From Azolla caroliniana (taxonomy: Eukaryota; Polypodiophyta), in the NCBI GenBank assembly GCA_043228905.1, contig JBHGNT010000011.1:14074001-14138000 (forward strand): a stretch of 64,000 nt of DNA, read 5' to 3'. The position numbers were made by a program, and so were the translations under genes. Below, piece by piece: positions 10,785 through 21,007 of this stretch (the stretch's first letter is position 1; the number at the start of each line of letters is the position of its first letter). The notes under the pieces are model-generated. The model worked only from the letters and a program-made list of their open reading frames with translations. It did no database searches and was not told where the DNA came from.

Positions 10785-10849
10785 ATATGTAATTAAATCG
10801 GTTATATTATTTTTACTTTTTCACGTAGTGTACGAAATACACTACGACA

Positions 10850-10915
10850 CCGCGAGGTCCGACCCCTTCATCTTTCTATTCCTCTGCCGCCTATTCATGT
10901 CGGGTTCACCAAATA
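10850..10915 (-). other. Gy2 leader with primer-binding site
   Basis: Short leader between sL1 and the 5' LTR. The primer site at 10895-10913 has one transition relative to the family (ACATGA for ACGTGA). Confidence 0.8.
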
Positions 10916-11608
10916 TGTTGTGTTGTCATGCGCGTGCGTGTAGAACGAGGCGGGACCACCGGGGTCTTGGACCGAGAAATAGTTGAGAAGGAGGGGAACA
11001 GGAAGGCAACATACGCACTTGCACGCACACGGACGCGGGGCACACAGGAATCACAGTGCATCAACACAGCAAAACGAGACGACTAGAAGTCTGAGTATAT
11101 GAACACGTATGTATATTAATTTGTATGTGTATATCAAGACGGTTACAACTAATAGGCCGGCAAGGCGAACGCCGACGCCTGTTCACTCACACGTAGAAGA
11201 GCGAGATGGAGACTCTACCGGAAGCACACGGGCGTTCCACGAAGCAGAGTTAACCTCCCGAAAACCTGCGCCTAGCGAATACAAAGAAAGAAGGAGGAGA
11301 AGAGCTCGGTCCCTGTCCAACAGCACTTCGTCCTCCACTAAAAAAACGATCCCCTTTTCATTCCTCTCCCTCTCTTTTATAGCCCAAGGAGGGAGGCCGT
11401 TATCATTTGTTACATCATATTAATTCTCTGTCCTTTCGAACAGAGATACACCTCGATTCTCTCCCTATTGAATGCGTGCTACCTAGGATTTCATCTCAGC
11501 CGACTTGTACCTACCTACTTACTATACAACGAAAGTGTGCTCACGTGTAAGGGCCGGTTTACACACACTAAATTCGGTTTCCGCCTAGGGATGGTTTTCT
11601 TCACAACA
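10916..11608 (-). repeat. Gy2 5' LTR
   Basis: 693 bp, bounded by the primer-site leader on its left and by Gy3 sequence on its right. The plus-strand ends are TGTTGTG and TTCACAACA, a decayed form of TGTCG...CGACA. A minus-strand TATAAAAG box lies near 11374-11381. The outer flank 11609-11612 is ccgg. Confidence 0.85.
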
Positions 11609-13931
11609 CCGGAGGGGGCAGGCCCTTCAGGGAGGTACGACACCCGGAGCGGACCCAAGAGAAGTGATTCACAAGAGAAAGAAAAGGGGAAGTTCCCGAG
11701 CTTCCGGTTAATCTCGGAAATAGAGAAAATGACAGACCTACGAAAGGTCCTAGAGGAGCGAATCCTGGATACTCACTTTGCGGGAAGTGCTAGGAATAGC
11801 AAAGAAAGAGTTTCACGATGGAATTGTCGATCTCGTAAAGAGAAATGGCTCATGACAGAGCCAGTACTGGAGAAACCGGTTGAAGTAAGGGCGGCACTAC
11901 TCGACGAGGTGGTTGTGGAAGATGCGTTTACGGAGTGCCACCACATTAAGCCGCATTGGGCGAGGGCGACAACGGAGACCACGGTTCGGATCGGGGATTT
12001 GAAGGAACTAGTGGTGGTATTGATCGACCATGGGTTGGAAATTAACCTAATTTCCATGGACTTTTATAATAAGGGAAAATGCACGATCAACACCAAGCAG
12101 GGGTGGAAGATACACGCGGCTACGTGAGCCACAGAGACGTTGAGATAGACCAACACTTCTTTGTGCAAGAAACATCCTCCCATTCGGCCATCCTCGGCGA
12201 ACACTCCATCACAGCGGCTCAAATAGAGACCAAGGTGCTGGACAACCATTTGACATACGCGAGGGTGAAGAGCTAGGAAAGACGACACTCCGTCCAATTT
12301 CTGACAGTAGTTGGCGATGCCGTGGAGACGGTCTCATTGGATGACACCCTCAAGGAGATCGAGAGGGTAGTCGAGGAGGATCTGAGTGAAGACTGGGTCA
12401 TACCGGTCAATTCAGTTGAGATCTACGAAGTCATCGCGAACTTCGAGAGGAAGATCGGGGCGAACCAGACCGCCCTCGTGGACACAAAGTACAAGACTGT
12501 GGACTGGAATGTGAGGCCCCTTGCCAGAGGACAATTGGGAGCGAATGAAAGGGGTCGCTACCGACCCAAGTTTACGACATCCGGCTAGCATAGGACACTG
12601 GTTCACCGACAAGATGCTACAAGAGCTAAAGATTGGTGGGGGTGGCTTCCTACTTCAGGTGGAAGAGAACCGGTTTCGGAGAATGCTCGAGAGGCACGGG
12701 AAAGGCTTCGTTCTTACCAGGGGAGATCGGGTGCGTCGACCCGACTACTATAGAACCAATGGTGATCTTCACGGTACCGCATGTGCCGTGAAGTCTCAAG
12801 CCGATTCCGGTACCAAGGGCTCACATCTCGAAATTGATGGAGCTACTTAAGCAGAAAGTGGAGATGGGTATCCTCAAACCGTCGAGCGCCCCTGATTCAA
12901 ATCGGTGGTTTACAATGCCAAAGAAGAACGACTCACTACGCTTCATTCAGGACTTGCTGCCGGTCAACAAAGTGACCATTCGAAATGCAGGAGTCGGACT
13001 GACGATTGATGAGTTTGGAGAGGCCTTTGCTAGAAGGTCCATATACTCAATGAGGGACTTATACTCGGGGTACGACCAATTCAAACTAGCCGTCAAAAGT
13101 AGGGACATCACGACAATGCGAACCCCTCTTGGCCTTGTTCGGATGTGTACCCTACTGCAAGGAGGGACCAATTCGGTGGCGCACATGGTGAATGCGATAA
13201 ACAAAGTGTTGAGGGACTGCATCGCGGACATCACCATGTCATTCCTGGATGACGTTCCAATCAAGGGATGTCCGGAGGACGTGAAGGACGAATCGATCGG
13301 AACAAACATATGCCGTAGGTTTGTTCGGACCACATCTCCGACTATGAGAAGATACTACAGAGGCTCAAGGGCGCTCGGCTTACCTTCTCCGGGGATAAGT
13401 CGGCTTTCAGACAACCAGAGATCCTAGTGGTCGGCCACTTGTGCGGTCCATATGGCCGGAAACCATCCCGGCAAAGGAAGAATGCGGGTCGGTAACTGAA
13501 GTCTGACGATTCTTGGGAGTGTGCACCTTCTACCACATTTGGATTCTGCACTACGTGCATATCACTGAGCCACTCTATGGCTTGCCGAAGAAAGAACGGA
13601 AATTCAAATGGGGCGTAGAACATGCTGTTGTGAAGCGCCGATCCACCCGAAAGTTCGAGAAACGATGGTTCGGGCTATACGCGGTGACCAAGGCAAATGA
13701 CAACGTGACATACTACCTCGCGGAGCTCGACGGGAGAAGGATAGCGATACCAGTAGCGGGAAAGCGGATAAAGGCATTCAAGAAATGACACGAAGCGGAA
13801 CCAGACCCGGCCAGTGTTGGAGATTGAAGGTGACAGTTTGGACGAAGAGGAGGAGTAAAGATTGGCTCGAAACCCTCCACTGCTTCACTATGTGGCTCAT
13901 GCTGGAGGATGTGCGGTTTGGTGGGAGTGGA
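11609..13931 (+). pseudogene. Gy3 gypsy relic: gag end, protease, RT, integrase tail
   Basis: Plus-strand relic starting within the gag C-terminus where Gy2 inserted. Protease shows IDHGLEIN (Ser to Leu) near 12028-12050 and a TGA at about 12125. About 100 bp around the gag/pol junction are deleted, so the protease tail runs directly into the SLDDTL segment (about 12300-12340). RT covers 12840-13420 with FLDD at about 13243. RNase H and most of integrase are deleted near 13450-13640; only the GPY-region tail and AELDG segment (13640-13787) remain before the polypurine tract at 13918-13931. Confidence 0.85.
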
Positions 13932-14653
13932 TGTCGTGAAGGATTCCGGCCATATGAGGAAACGAAGACGAATGCGTGTGAACGCGGGTGTGCACAAGGG
14001 CATGTCTTATGTACAAACATATATGTAAATAACATAGTAATGGTAGGGTTTTGGTGATTACTAGGAAATAACGATTCGATAGGTACTTTAGTACCACACG
14101 GAGGGAGAGAATCGAGGGGAGATCTGTGAGAAAACCGATTATCATAAAGATGATGTAACGGCCTTCCCTTGTGCTATAAAAGGGGAGGCCTTGAACTGTT
14201 TAGGGGATCCTGGATTTGGGAGGGCGAAGCTCTGCCCGTTGTAGTGCCAAAGCTCTCTCCTCTCTCTGTATTGTGCTATATGCTGCGGAATAAGAAGGTG
14301 AATCCTCTACTCGTGCTGGAAGCCCGCGTGCTCCCGACCAGAGGATCATCATTCTGTGTGTATGTGTGGGTGTGTGTTGGGATCACTGCACCCGGTTGTA
14401 CTCACTGCGTGTTCTACGCCTAATCGAATCGAGACTCGTCATTCTGTCTCTATGTTCTTTTCTCATCTTTTCCGTTCTAGTAAGTTCTGTGCATGTTTGT
14501 GTCTGAACGACGTCAGGATCTTCCGAGGTCATGTGCAAGTGGAGACGGTCGGTTGGCTCCACTTCCCTTTTTCTTCCTCTTTGTTCGGCTCCTTGGTTCA
14601 AAACCCTAGTGGCCTTGCCCCACTTCTACGCATATGCGCACAAAAGCGCGACA
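13932..14653 (+). repeat. Gy3 3' LTR
   Basis: 722 bp, TGTCGTG to GCGACA, directly after a TGGTGGGAGTGGA polypurine tract. TATAAAAG lies at 14175-14182. The outer flank 14654-14657 is acgt. Confidence 0.88.
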
Positions 14654-15484
14654 ACGTGCCACAATGAGCAACTAAATTAATGATTTCATGTGTAATTGGT
14701 TTATGGTTAAAACACTAATTCTATGAATGAAAAGAGAGAATTTACCCATTTCTTAAAGTAGCATTCTCATCATGTGGAATTGGAAAAAGCAACTCCTTTT
14801 ACTTATATGCCAAAACAAATTACATAAGATTGTAGCCTAGCTATCATTGAAGAATGGACTACATGCTTATTTCAACCTCCACTAATTGATGAAAGAACAC
14901 ATAAGTTTCTCACGTTACTCATTGCAATATATATATATTGGGATTTCTAGTTCCCAAAAGAGTTTTAACAAATTGCAATGTCATTTTTTGTGAATTCATT
15001 TTGCCATAGGTAATTGAACATGGTAATAAGAACAAATAATGCATTTGCCTTTCCTATCGACGAGCCGAGGGTTCAAATACCATCTATCCAACTTGGACAT
15101 AGTACTTCCATGCACACTTCTTCCTACTCTAGAGTATAGAAGAGATTTTTGGCCGCGTTGGTGTCTTTGGTTCCCTTCCCTAATGTATATGTGTGTGTGT
15201 GTGTGTGCCCGCGAGCACAATGAACCGGACCGTCGTCCACGTACTTATTATTATGCGTATAAATATATATACGCAAATATTTATCTAGACTTCTGTACAT
15301 ACGACGCGCAAAGGGCCAGTGGGTGTGCGTACCATGTACGCGCTTGCTCTTCCTCTACGCATTCCGGTCGTATTTCAGGACATGCCCGAATCGGTTGTCT
15401 CCAGGTCGCATCCGGAACCGTTCCGGCCGAAATCTCAACGGCATATCCGGCTCTGGAGAACTCGAACTTCCGGAAACCCATCTC
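14654..15484. other. AT-rich unassigned stretch
   Basis: No coding region or recognisable element core. It is AT-rich, with an (AT)n run near 14928-14938, a B-box-like GGGTTCAAAT near 15070 and a (TG)n microsatellite near 15188-15208. It may be the older DNA into which Gy3 inserted. Confidence 0.5.
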
Positions 15485-15516
15485 TCCTCGGTCCAAGACC
15501 TCGGTGGTCCCGCCCG
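15485..15516 (+). repeat. Gypsy LTR end fragment
   Basis: GGTCCAAGACCTCGGTGGTC matches the sequence near the downstream end of the E and F LTRs. It is a short truncated piece, joined to the Co4 relic. Confidence 0.45.
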
Positions 15517-16506
15517 GATCCGACACGTACGCTCGAGCTCGGAAGACCAACACACTGTACATAATGAATGCTCGAATATGTCGAGGGGAAGCAAACGTGG
15601 AAGCCTACATGATAAGTGAACTGTGCCACAGGAGGTTGTGCCATATGAGCCAAAAGCGGATGCGAAAGCTTGCCGAGGACAACCTCGTTCCTGAGGTGAA
15701 GAACGTGCAACTTGAGAAGTGGACGGATTTCTTGGCCGGTAAGCAAAATCGAACATCCTTTCGAAAGAGGCCCCCGATGAGGACGAAAATGTCGTTGGAA
15801 CTCGTGCATAGGGACGTATGCTACGTGGACACAAAGTCACATGGTGGTTCACAGTATTTCGTGACCTTCATTGATGACTGTAACAGGAAGTTGTGGGCTT
15901 CCATGCTAAAGACGAAGAATCAAGTGTTATCCGACTTCAAAGAGTTCCAAGTGAGGGCCGAGAGAAAAAATGGCCAAAAACGAATGACAACTCGAGCGGA
16001 AAATGGGGGAGAGTACTGTGAACCATTCGAGGAATATTGCCGAAATCCAGGAATCCGGCTCGAGTATATCGTGCTGAAGACGCCAGAGCTTAATGGGTTG
16101 GCCGAGAGACTGAACTGAACCGTAATGGAAAGGGTCCGAAGTATGCTTGCACATGCTAAGTTACCGAAGACGTTTTGGGCTGCGGTGCTGATGATGGCAT
16201 TGTACATGATAAACCGATCACCCTCAGTACCCTTGGACGGTGATATTCCACAGAGGGTGTGGAGTAGCAAAGACGTATCGTACCGAGATTTGAGGGTGTT
16301 CGGCTGTCTTGCTTATGTCCATGTGGCAAAGGACTAGGGAGGGAAGTTGGACCCGAAATCTCGGCCATGCATATTTCTCGGCTACGACAACGATGAATTT
16401 GGCTATCGACAACGGGACTTAGCCGAGAAGAAAGTGATTAGGAGTCGCGATATAGTCATCATGGAGGAAAAGACAATAGTTGTCTGGGAGATTCAGAATA
16501 AGTCTC
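15517..16506 (+). pseudogene. Co4: copia integrase relic
   Basis: A 1-kb piece of a Ty1/copia polyprotein closely related to Co2. It has the pre-integrase zinc region (LCHMSQKRM... with Cys to Trp in the CTDC position), the integrase core (LVHRDVCYV, ENGGEY, LAERLN) and the start of the linker. Stops at about 16116 (TGA for Arg) and 16335 (TAG). Gag, protease, RT and RNase H are absent and no LTR of its own was found. Confidence 0.85.
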
Positions 16507-17292
16507 TATAAAGAATCAGGTATGATTCTTGTGTAGCGGAAGAGATGTGTGTTATGTGTATGTGTGAGAGGAATTAGAGGAGAGATGAGAGAACACAAGA
16601 TAGGTAGAAAAAGGAATACTCAAGAAGAAGGTGTATATTTCACAAGTAGAATAAGAATTACAAAATATAGCATAATAAGGAGTCACAACCGACTTAGTAT
16701 GAAGTATGAGGAGGGTGCTTTATATAGAGTCACCCTCTCTCTTCATTAAGTTTACAACAACCACTCTCTCTCTTGGGGAATGTGAAGACTCATAGTCATG
16801 GAGAATATGTAACTCATTAGTTATGTGTCATAGAATATGATTCTATGACACATAGTTAATGTGTAGAGAGTAGTGGTGTGACTCTTGACCTTTGAGTAAT
16901 CATAGATTCTTGAAAGGTGTGTTCACACCTCCAATATATATGGAGTTTTTAGTCTACTAGCCAGGGTGGACAACCGGGATATGTTGACTAGGATTACCAC
17001 CAAGATATGTAAAGATATGTATTCTCTTGGACCACAAGAATTTGTTTATAGGTTGAGAATGGGTCTTGTTGGCAAAGGCTGAGAGAGTTTTCATGGACAT
17101 AATTAGCCTTATCTTGCCAAATGCCATCGGTTATATTTGCTCTTTTTATAGACACTTGTGGAGTAGGAACTATTATGTACAAATTGTATATTGCCTTTAG
17201 CATTGTTAATTTTAATACTAATGGAGTATAGTTTTTGTGGAAAAAAAAAGGTGCGTTCACACGTTGTGCTAGGTTGAGCTTGATTCTCAACA
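16507..17292 (-). repeat. Co1-family copia LTR, minus orientation, with an insertion
   Basis: The inner end CTCAACA at 17292 is the reverse complement of the Co1 LTR start. The outer end (16507) is the complement of the Co1 LTR end with TG decayed to TA. Without the 334-bp insertion and duplication it is about 450 bp. It is followed by an 18-bp polypurine-type remnant (17293-17310), so it is the 3' LTR of a copia whose internal region is gone. Confidence 0.8.
16929..17249 (+). mobile_element. Poly(A)-tailed short retroposon (SINE-like)
   Basis: 321 bp inserted in the LTR, ending in nine A (17241-17249). It is flanked by a 13-bp duplication, 16916-16928 and 17250-17262, with one mismatch. A TAGCCAGGGTGG stretch near 16959 resembles an A box; no convincing B box was found. 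Long duplication plus poly(A) indicates LINE-type integration. Source RNA not identified. Confidence 0.7.
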
Positions 17293-17310
17293 CGCCCCCT
17301 CAAGCTCAAC
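17293..17310 (-). other. Copia polypurine tract remnant
   Basis: On the minus strand GCTTGAGGGGGCG leads directly into the LTR at 17292. It is all that remains of that element's interior. Confidence 0.7.
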
Positions 17311-17692
17311 TGTTGAGAATCAAGCTCAACTTGGTGTAGTGTGTGAACTCACCTTGAGAGTGAATAGACACTCCAACAGTCAAGAGTCACCATTAAGTCA
17401 CCACTTTGTATTCTAGCATTTAGTATGAGTCATAGAATCATATTCTATGACACATAACTTATGAGCTTTCACATTCCCCATGCTCCATGAGTCTTGTAGT
17501 TAATGAAGAGAGAGGGTGACTATATAAAGCACCCTCCTCCCACCTTGTATTATGTTGAGTCTTTTTCCTTTGTTAATATATTTTACCTTGTGTATTCTCT
17601 GTGTCTCACTCACACACACACACACACACTCTCATACACACACATAACTCACAAATCGTCCGCTTCACAAGAATCGTATCCGATTCTTTACA
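17311..17692 (+). repeat. Co1 5' LTR
   Basis: 382 bp starting TGTTGAG and ending TTTACA, with TATATAAAG near 17520-17528 and a (CA)n run near 17608-17630. Followed at 17693 by TGGTATCAGATCG, an initiator-Met tRNA primer site. The start lies 18 bp from a minus-strand LTR of the same family. Confidence 0.88.
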
Positions 17693-17705
17693 TGGTATCA
17701 GATCG
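17693..17705 (+). other. Co1 primer-binding site (initiator Met tRNA)
   Basis: TGGTATCAGA directly after the LTR end, the usual plant Ty1/copia primer site. Confidence 0.85.
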
Positions 17706-17854
17706 ATTTGGTAGCTCGATCTAGCCCATTCGCCTCATCGTGATCGTGTGTTGTGCTCCACGCCGATGAACAAGAACCGGCTCATCGCTATCGTAGCTTC
17801 GCTACATAGCTAGCATTCGAAGAGAGAAGAAGAAGAAGAAGAAGAATCGACATA

Positions 17855-20325
17855 ATGAATACTCAAATGGGGAGCACTCTCCCTATTGAGAAGTTGGATC
17901 GAAACAACTTCGCATCTTGGGAGTACAAGATGCACCAATACCTTGTCGGACCAGGCTATTGGAGTTACATCAAAGGAGCGCACGAAGACTGACCCATTGA
18001 AACGGCTCCTGGATACGCGACATGGGAGCAAGCTACAAGCCGCGTGATGTATTTCTTGGCGACATGTGTTCACTATCAGATGCTCGGCTACATTCGTGAG
18101 GCCAAGACGCCGAAGGAGGCATGGGAAAATCTACGAAAGATTTTCGCGGCGAACACAACTACTAGAAGGCTTCAACTCCGCCAAGAGTTGAACAACATTC
18201 AACAAAGGGACATGTCCATCACAACATACACCTTGAAGATTAAGGAGCTTTGCGACTCGCTCGGCTCGATAAGCATAAGTATCGATGATGATGAGATGGT
18301 GCAAATATGCCTCGGCAGCCTCGCACCACGGTTCGGCGCGATGCGAACCGCCGTTCTAGCAAGGGAGAAATCTCCCTTCTTCTTCGAGCTCCAATCAATG
18401 CTATTGGTCGAAGAAAACCACGTGCATACAAGGAGCAATGAGTTGGAAGGTCACATGCTCTACACGCACTCGAACGGAGGAAGAGGACGTGGACGTGCGA
18501 GAGGCCGACTCGGCCAAGGACAAGGCGGACGAGGTCCGACCTACGACAACAATTCCAAATTTCGGCCGCAAAATGGAAGCCAACGAGGAACCTTCGCAAG
18601 AAGGGGGAGCTTCCACTCTGGCCCGAGCCGTCAAAACGCAACCGAATGCGGATATTGCAGAAAGATCGACCACCATGAAGAAGAGTGCCGAAAGAAGATG
18701 TGCGAATTCGCTTCCACAAGCCGACAACTCACGAATTACTCGCACAATTCCGACTACGAAGAGTATAGCAGAATGTACGGGCACAACTCCGACTACGAAG
18801 ATCGTGGCGGAATGTACGCACACAACTCCGACTGTGGCGGAATGTTCATGATGAAACATAGAGCAAACTCTATGTCAGCCTCTACCTCAACTAGTGCCCT
18901 CAATCCGGATGACGTATGGTTTGTTGACTCCGGAGCCTCAAACCATATGACATCTCATAAAGAATGGTTTCTCGAACTTCGAGAGCCGGAGTGACTCGGT
19001 TATGTCGAAACCGGAGATGACACTACGCACCCGATTTGGCACATCAGCAATGTTCCGTTCGGCGAAAGAGGTAAGCAAACATACATTAAAAATGTCTTGC
19101 ATGTTCCCACCATCACGAAGAATTTGGTCTCGGTCGGCCAAATGGTTGAGCACGGGATGCAAGTACGATTCGACCAAGAAGGGTGCGTCATCGAAAAAGA
19201 GGGCCAAATCATCACGAGCGGAAGAAGAGAGGGCCGGATGTTCATTCTCGATTCACACGAGATGAAATCCGCCATGTTCGCAAAAAGCACGAAAGCTGAC
19301 TCCGACATAGAGCTATGGCACAAGTGAATCGGCCACATCAATCTCAACAAACTCAAAGCAATGAAATCGAAAGGAGTCGTAATCGGACTCCCGACATTCA
19401 AAGAGAAGGAGATTGAAGGTGTATGCGAAGTGTGCCAATTCGGCAAGCAACACCGACACCCATTCTCGAAAGAGCGGAACGTGAGCAAAGGTCTACTCGA
19501 CGTAGTCCATTCTGACGTATGGGGAGTAGTGCAGACGGCTACATTCGGCGGATGCTGATATTACATGCTCTATATTGACGACTTCTCTAGGCACACTTGG
19601 ATCTACCCGATGCGGCAAAAGAGCGAAGTGTTCAGACACTTCCAAAAATTCAAGAATGAAGTCGAGAAAGCCACGGGCCGTCATGTACGATGCCTTCGAT
19701 CGGATGGCAGCAAGGAGTACTTCTCGGACAATTTCACGGCGTATCTCCACAAGGAAGGAATTGGGCGAGAATTCACTTGCCGACACACTCCGCAACAAAA
19801 CGGAGTAGCCGAGCGCAAAAATCGGCACATCCTCGAAGTAGCGCGGGCCATGATGAATGAGAAGCATATGCCCAAGTCTTATTGGGCCGAAGCTGCAAAT
19901 ACGGCCGTCTACCTAATGAACCGGTGCACAACATTCGGCGTGCATGAGGTCACTCCGAATGAAAAATACTTCGGAAAGAAGCCGGAGTTATCGCACACTC
20001 GGATATTCAGCGCGATAACGTACGTGCACATCCCCGATGAGAAGTGTCAAAAGCTCGACCCGAAGTCAGAGAAATGTATCCTCGTAGGATACTCATTGGA
20101 GCAAAAGGGGTTCAAGTGCGACAACCCCTCAACTCGAAAATCTCGAGTAAGTCGAGACGTCATTTTTGACGAGTCTGCATCCTTGTATGCACCAGAGACA
20201 ACCTCGACTCCAACTCCGCTCAACCCGGAATTTGCCAAACAAGAGATAGAGGATGAAGATCGCCTTACACGCATTTTCGAAGGAAGTCCGATCACGACCT
20301 GACTGAGTGGACCCCAAGAGCCTTT
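17855..20325 (+). pseudogene. Co1 copia gag, protease, integrase
   Basis: Start ATG 17855. Gag has a UBN2-like N-terminus, an RGRGRARGR-rich stretch and a CCHC knuckle (CGYCRKIDHHEEEC, about 18650-18690). Near 18735-18835 there are three repeats of a HNSDYE-type motif. Protease is VDSGASNHMT (about 18920-18950). Integrase has LRSDGSKEYF and GVAERKNR. All five in-frame stops (about 17991, 18993, 19325, 19557, 20300) are TGA, three clearly replacing a CGA-type Arg. Co2 interrupts the element at 20325. Confidence 0.9.
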
Positions 20326-20997
20326 TGTTGAAATTCCGTGCTCGGCCACAACCGAGGAACAGGATCGATTCGCAGAAAACGGGAAATACAAGAATGCACG
20401 AAGAACAACAGAGAGAAGAGCACACAGGATGTTTACGTGGAAAACCCTAAATGGGAAAAAACCACGGGAGTCCTCTAACTCCAACTATCACTATACACAG
20501 AGATGTACAATGGTGAGGCTACAAGGCAACAACCTTGAGCTCGCTGTCCTCGCCACAGGCGGCGGTATTACACAGAGGCGTCGACCTCTTTCTTCCTCTT
20601 TCTCTCTCTCACTCTCGCTCGGCTGCTCTCACTTCGCTCCCTCTTAGTGGACAACAGAAAAATGAGCAACAACATAAACTGTTTGCCCTAAGTCATATTT
20701 ATACACATATGACTTTCGGGCTATTTACAAATATAGCCTCAAGGGCTCTTGGCAAACATATTCACAAATATGTCCCCGCATCCGGATCTCCCTCCGGGTA
20801 CATTCGTCATCCGGCTCCGTAACCGGGGTCTTCATCATCCGGCTCCGTAGCCGGGGTCTTCATCATCCGGCACCGTAACCGGGGTCTTCATCATCCGGCT
20901 CCGTAGCCGGGGTCTTCATCATCCGGCACCGTAACTGCAACCGGGCTTGCCGTCATTCATCTCCGGACATCCCATCCGGAGGGACCGAAACCCAACA
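20326..20997 (-). repeat. Co2 3' LTR
   Basis: 672 bp. Holds about five tandem units of roughly 30 bp near 20800-20940, built on CCGGCTCCGTAGCCGG and CCGGCACCGTAACCGG hairpins. A polypurine tract follows at 20998-21008 (GGGGGAGTT on the minus strand). Confidence 0.93.
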
Positions 20998-21007
20998 AAC
21001 TCCCCCT

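Larger units (their letters stand above)
10090..10849 (+). mobile_element. sL1: AT-rich solo LTR inside Gy2
   Basis: 760 bp starting TGTCGTG and ending ACGACA, flanked by ccgc at 10086-10089 and 10850-10853. Removing it restores continuity between the Gy2 leader and gag. No PBS, polypurine tract or coding region was found inside, so a solo LTR fits best. It is far more AT-rich than its host. It contains tRNA-like boxes near 10647-10700 and a 36-bp tandem duplication at 10713-10784. Confidence 0.75.

Noticed and set aside
15039-15516. N-terminal 160 codons of the ORF covering the Co4 relic
   Set aside because: Copia similarity begins only near 15517. The upstream part is AT-rich sequence and a gypsy LTR fragment read by chance.
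20800-20945. CRISPR-like array in the Co2 LTR
   Set aside because: Units are head-to-tail with no unique spacers, lie in a plant-type LTR and are duplicated in both LTRs.
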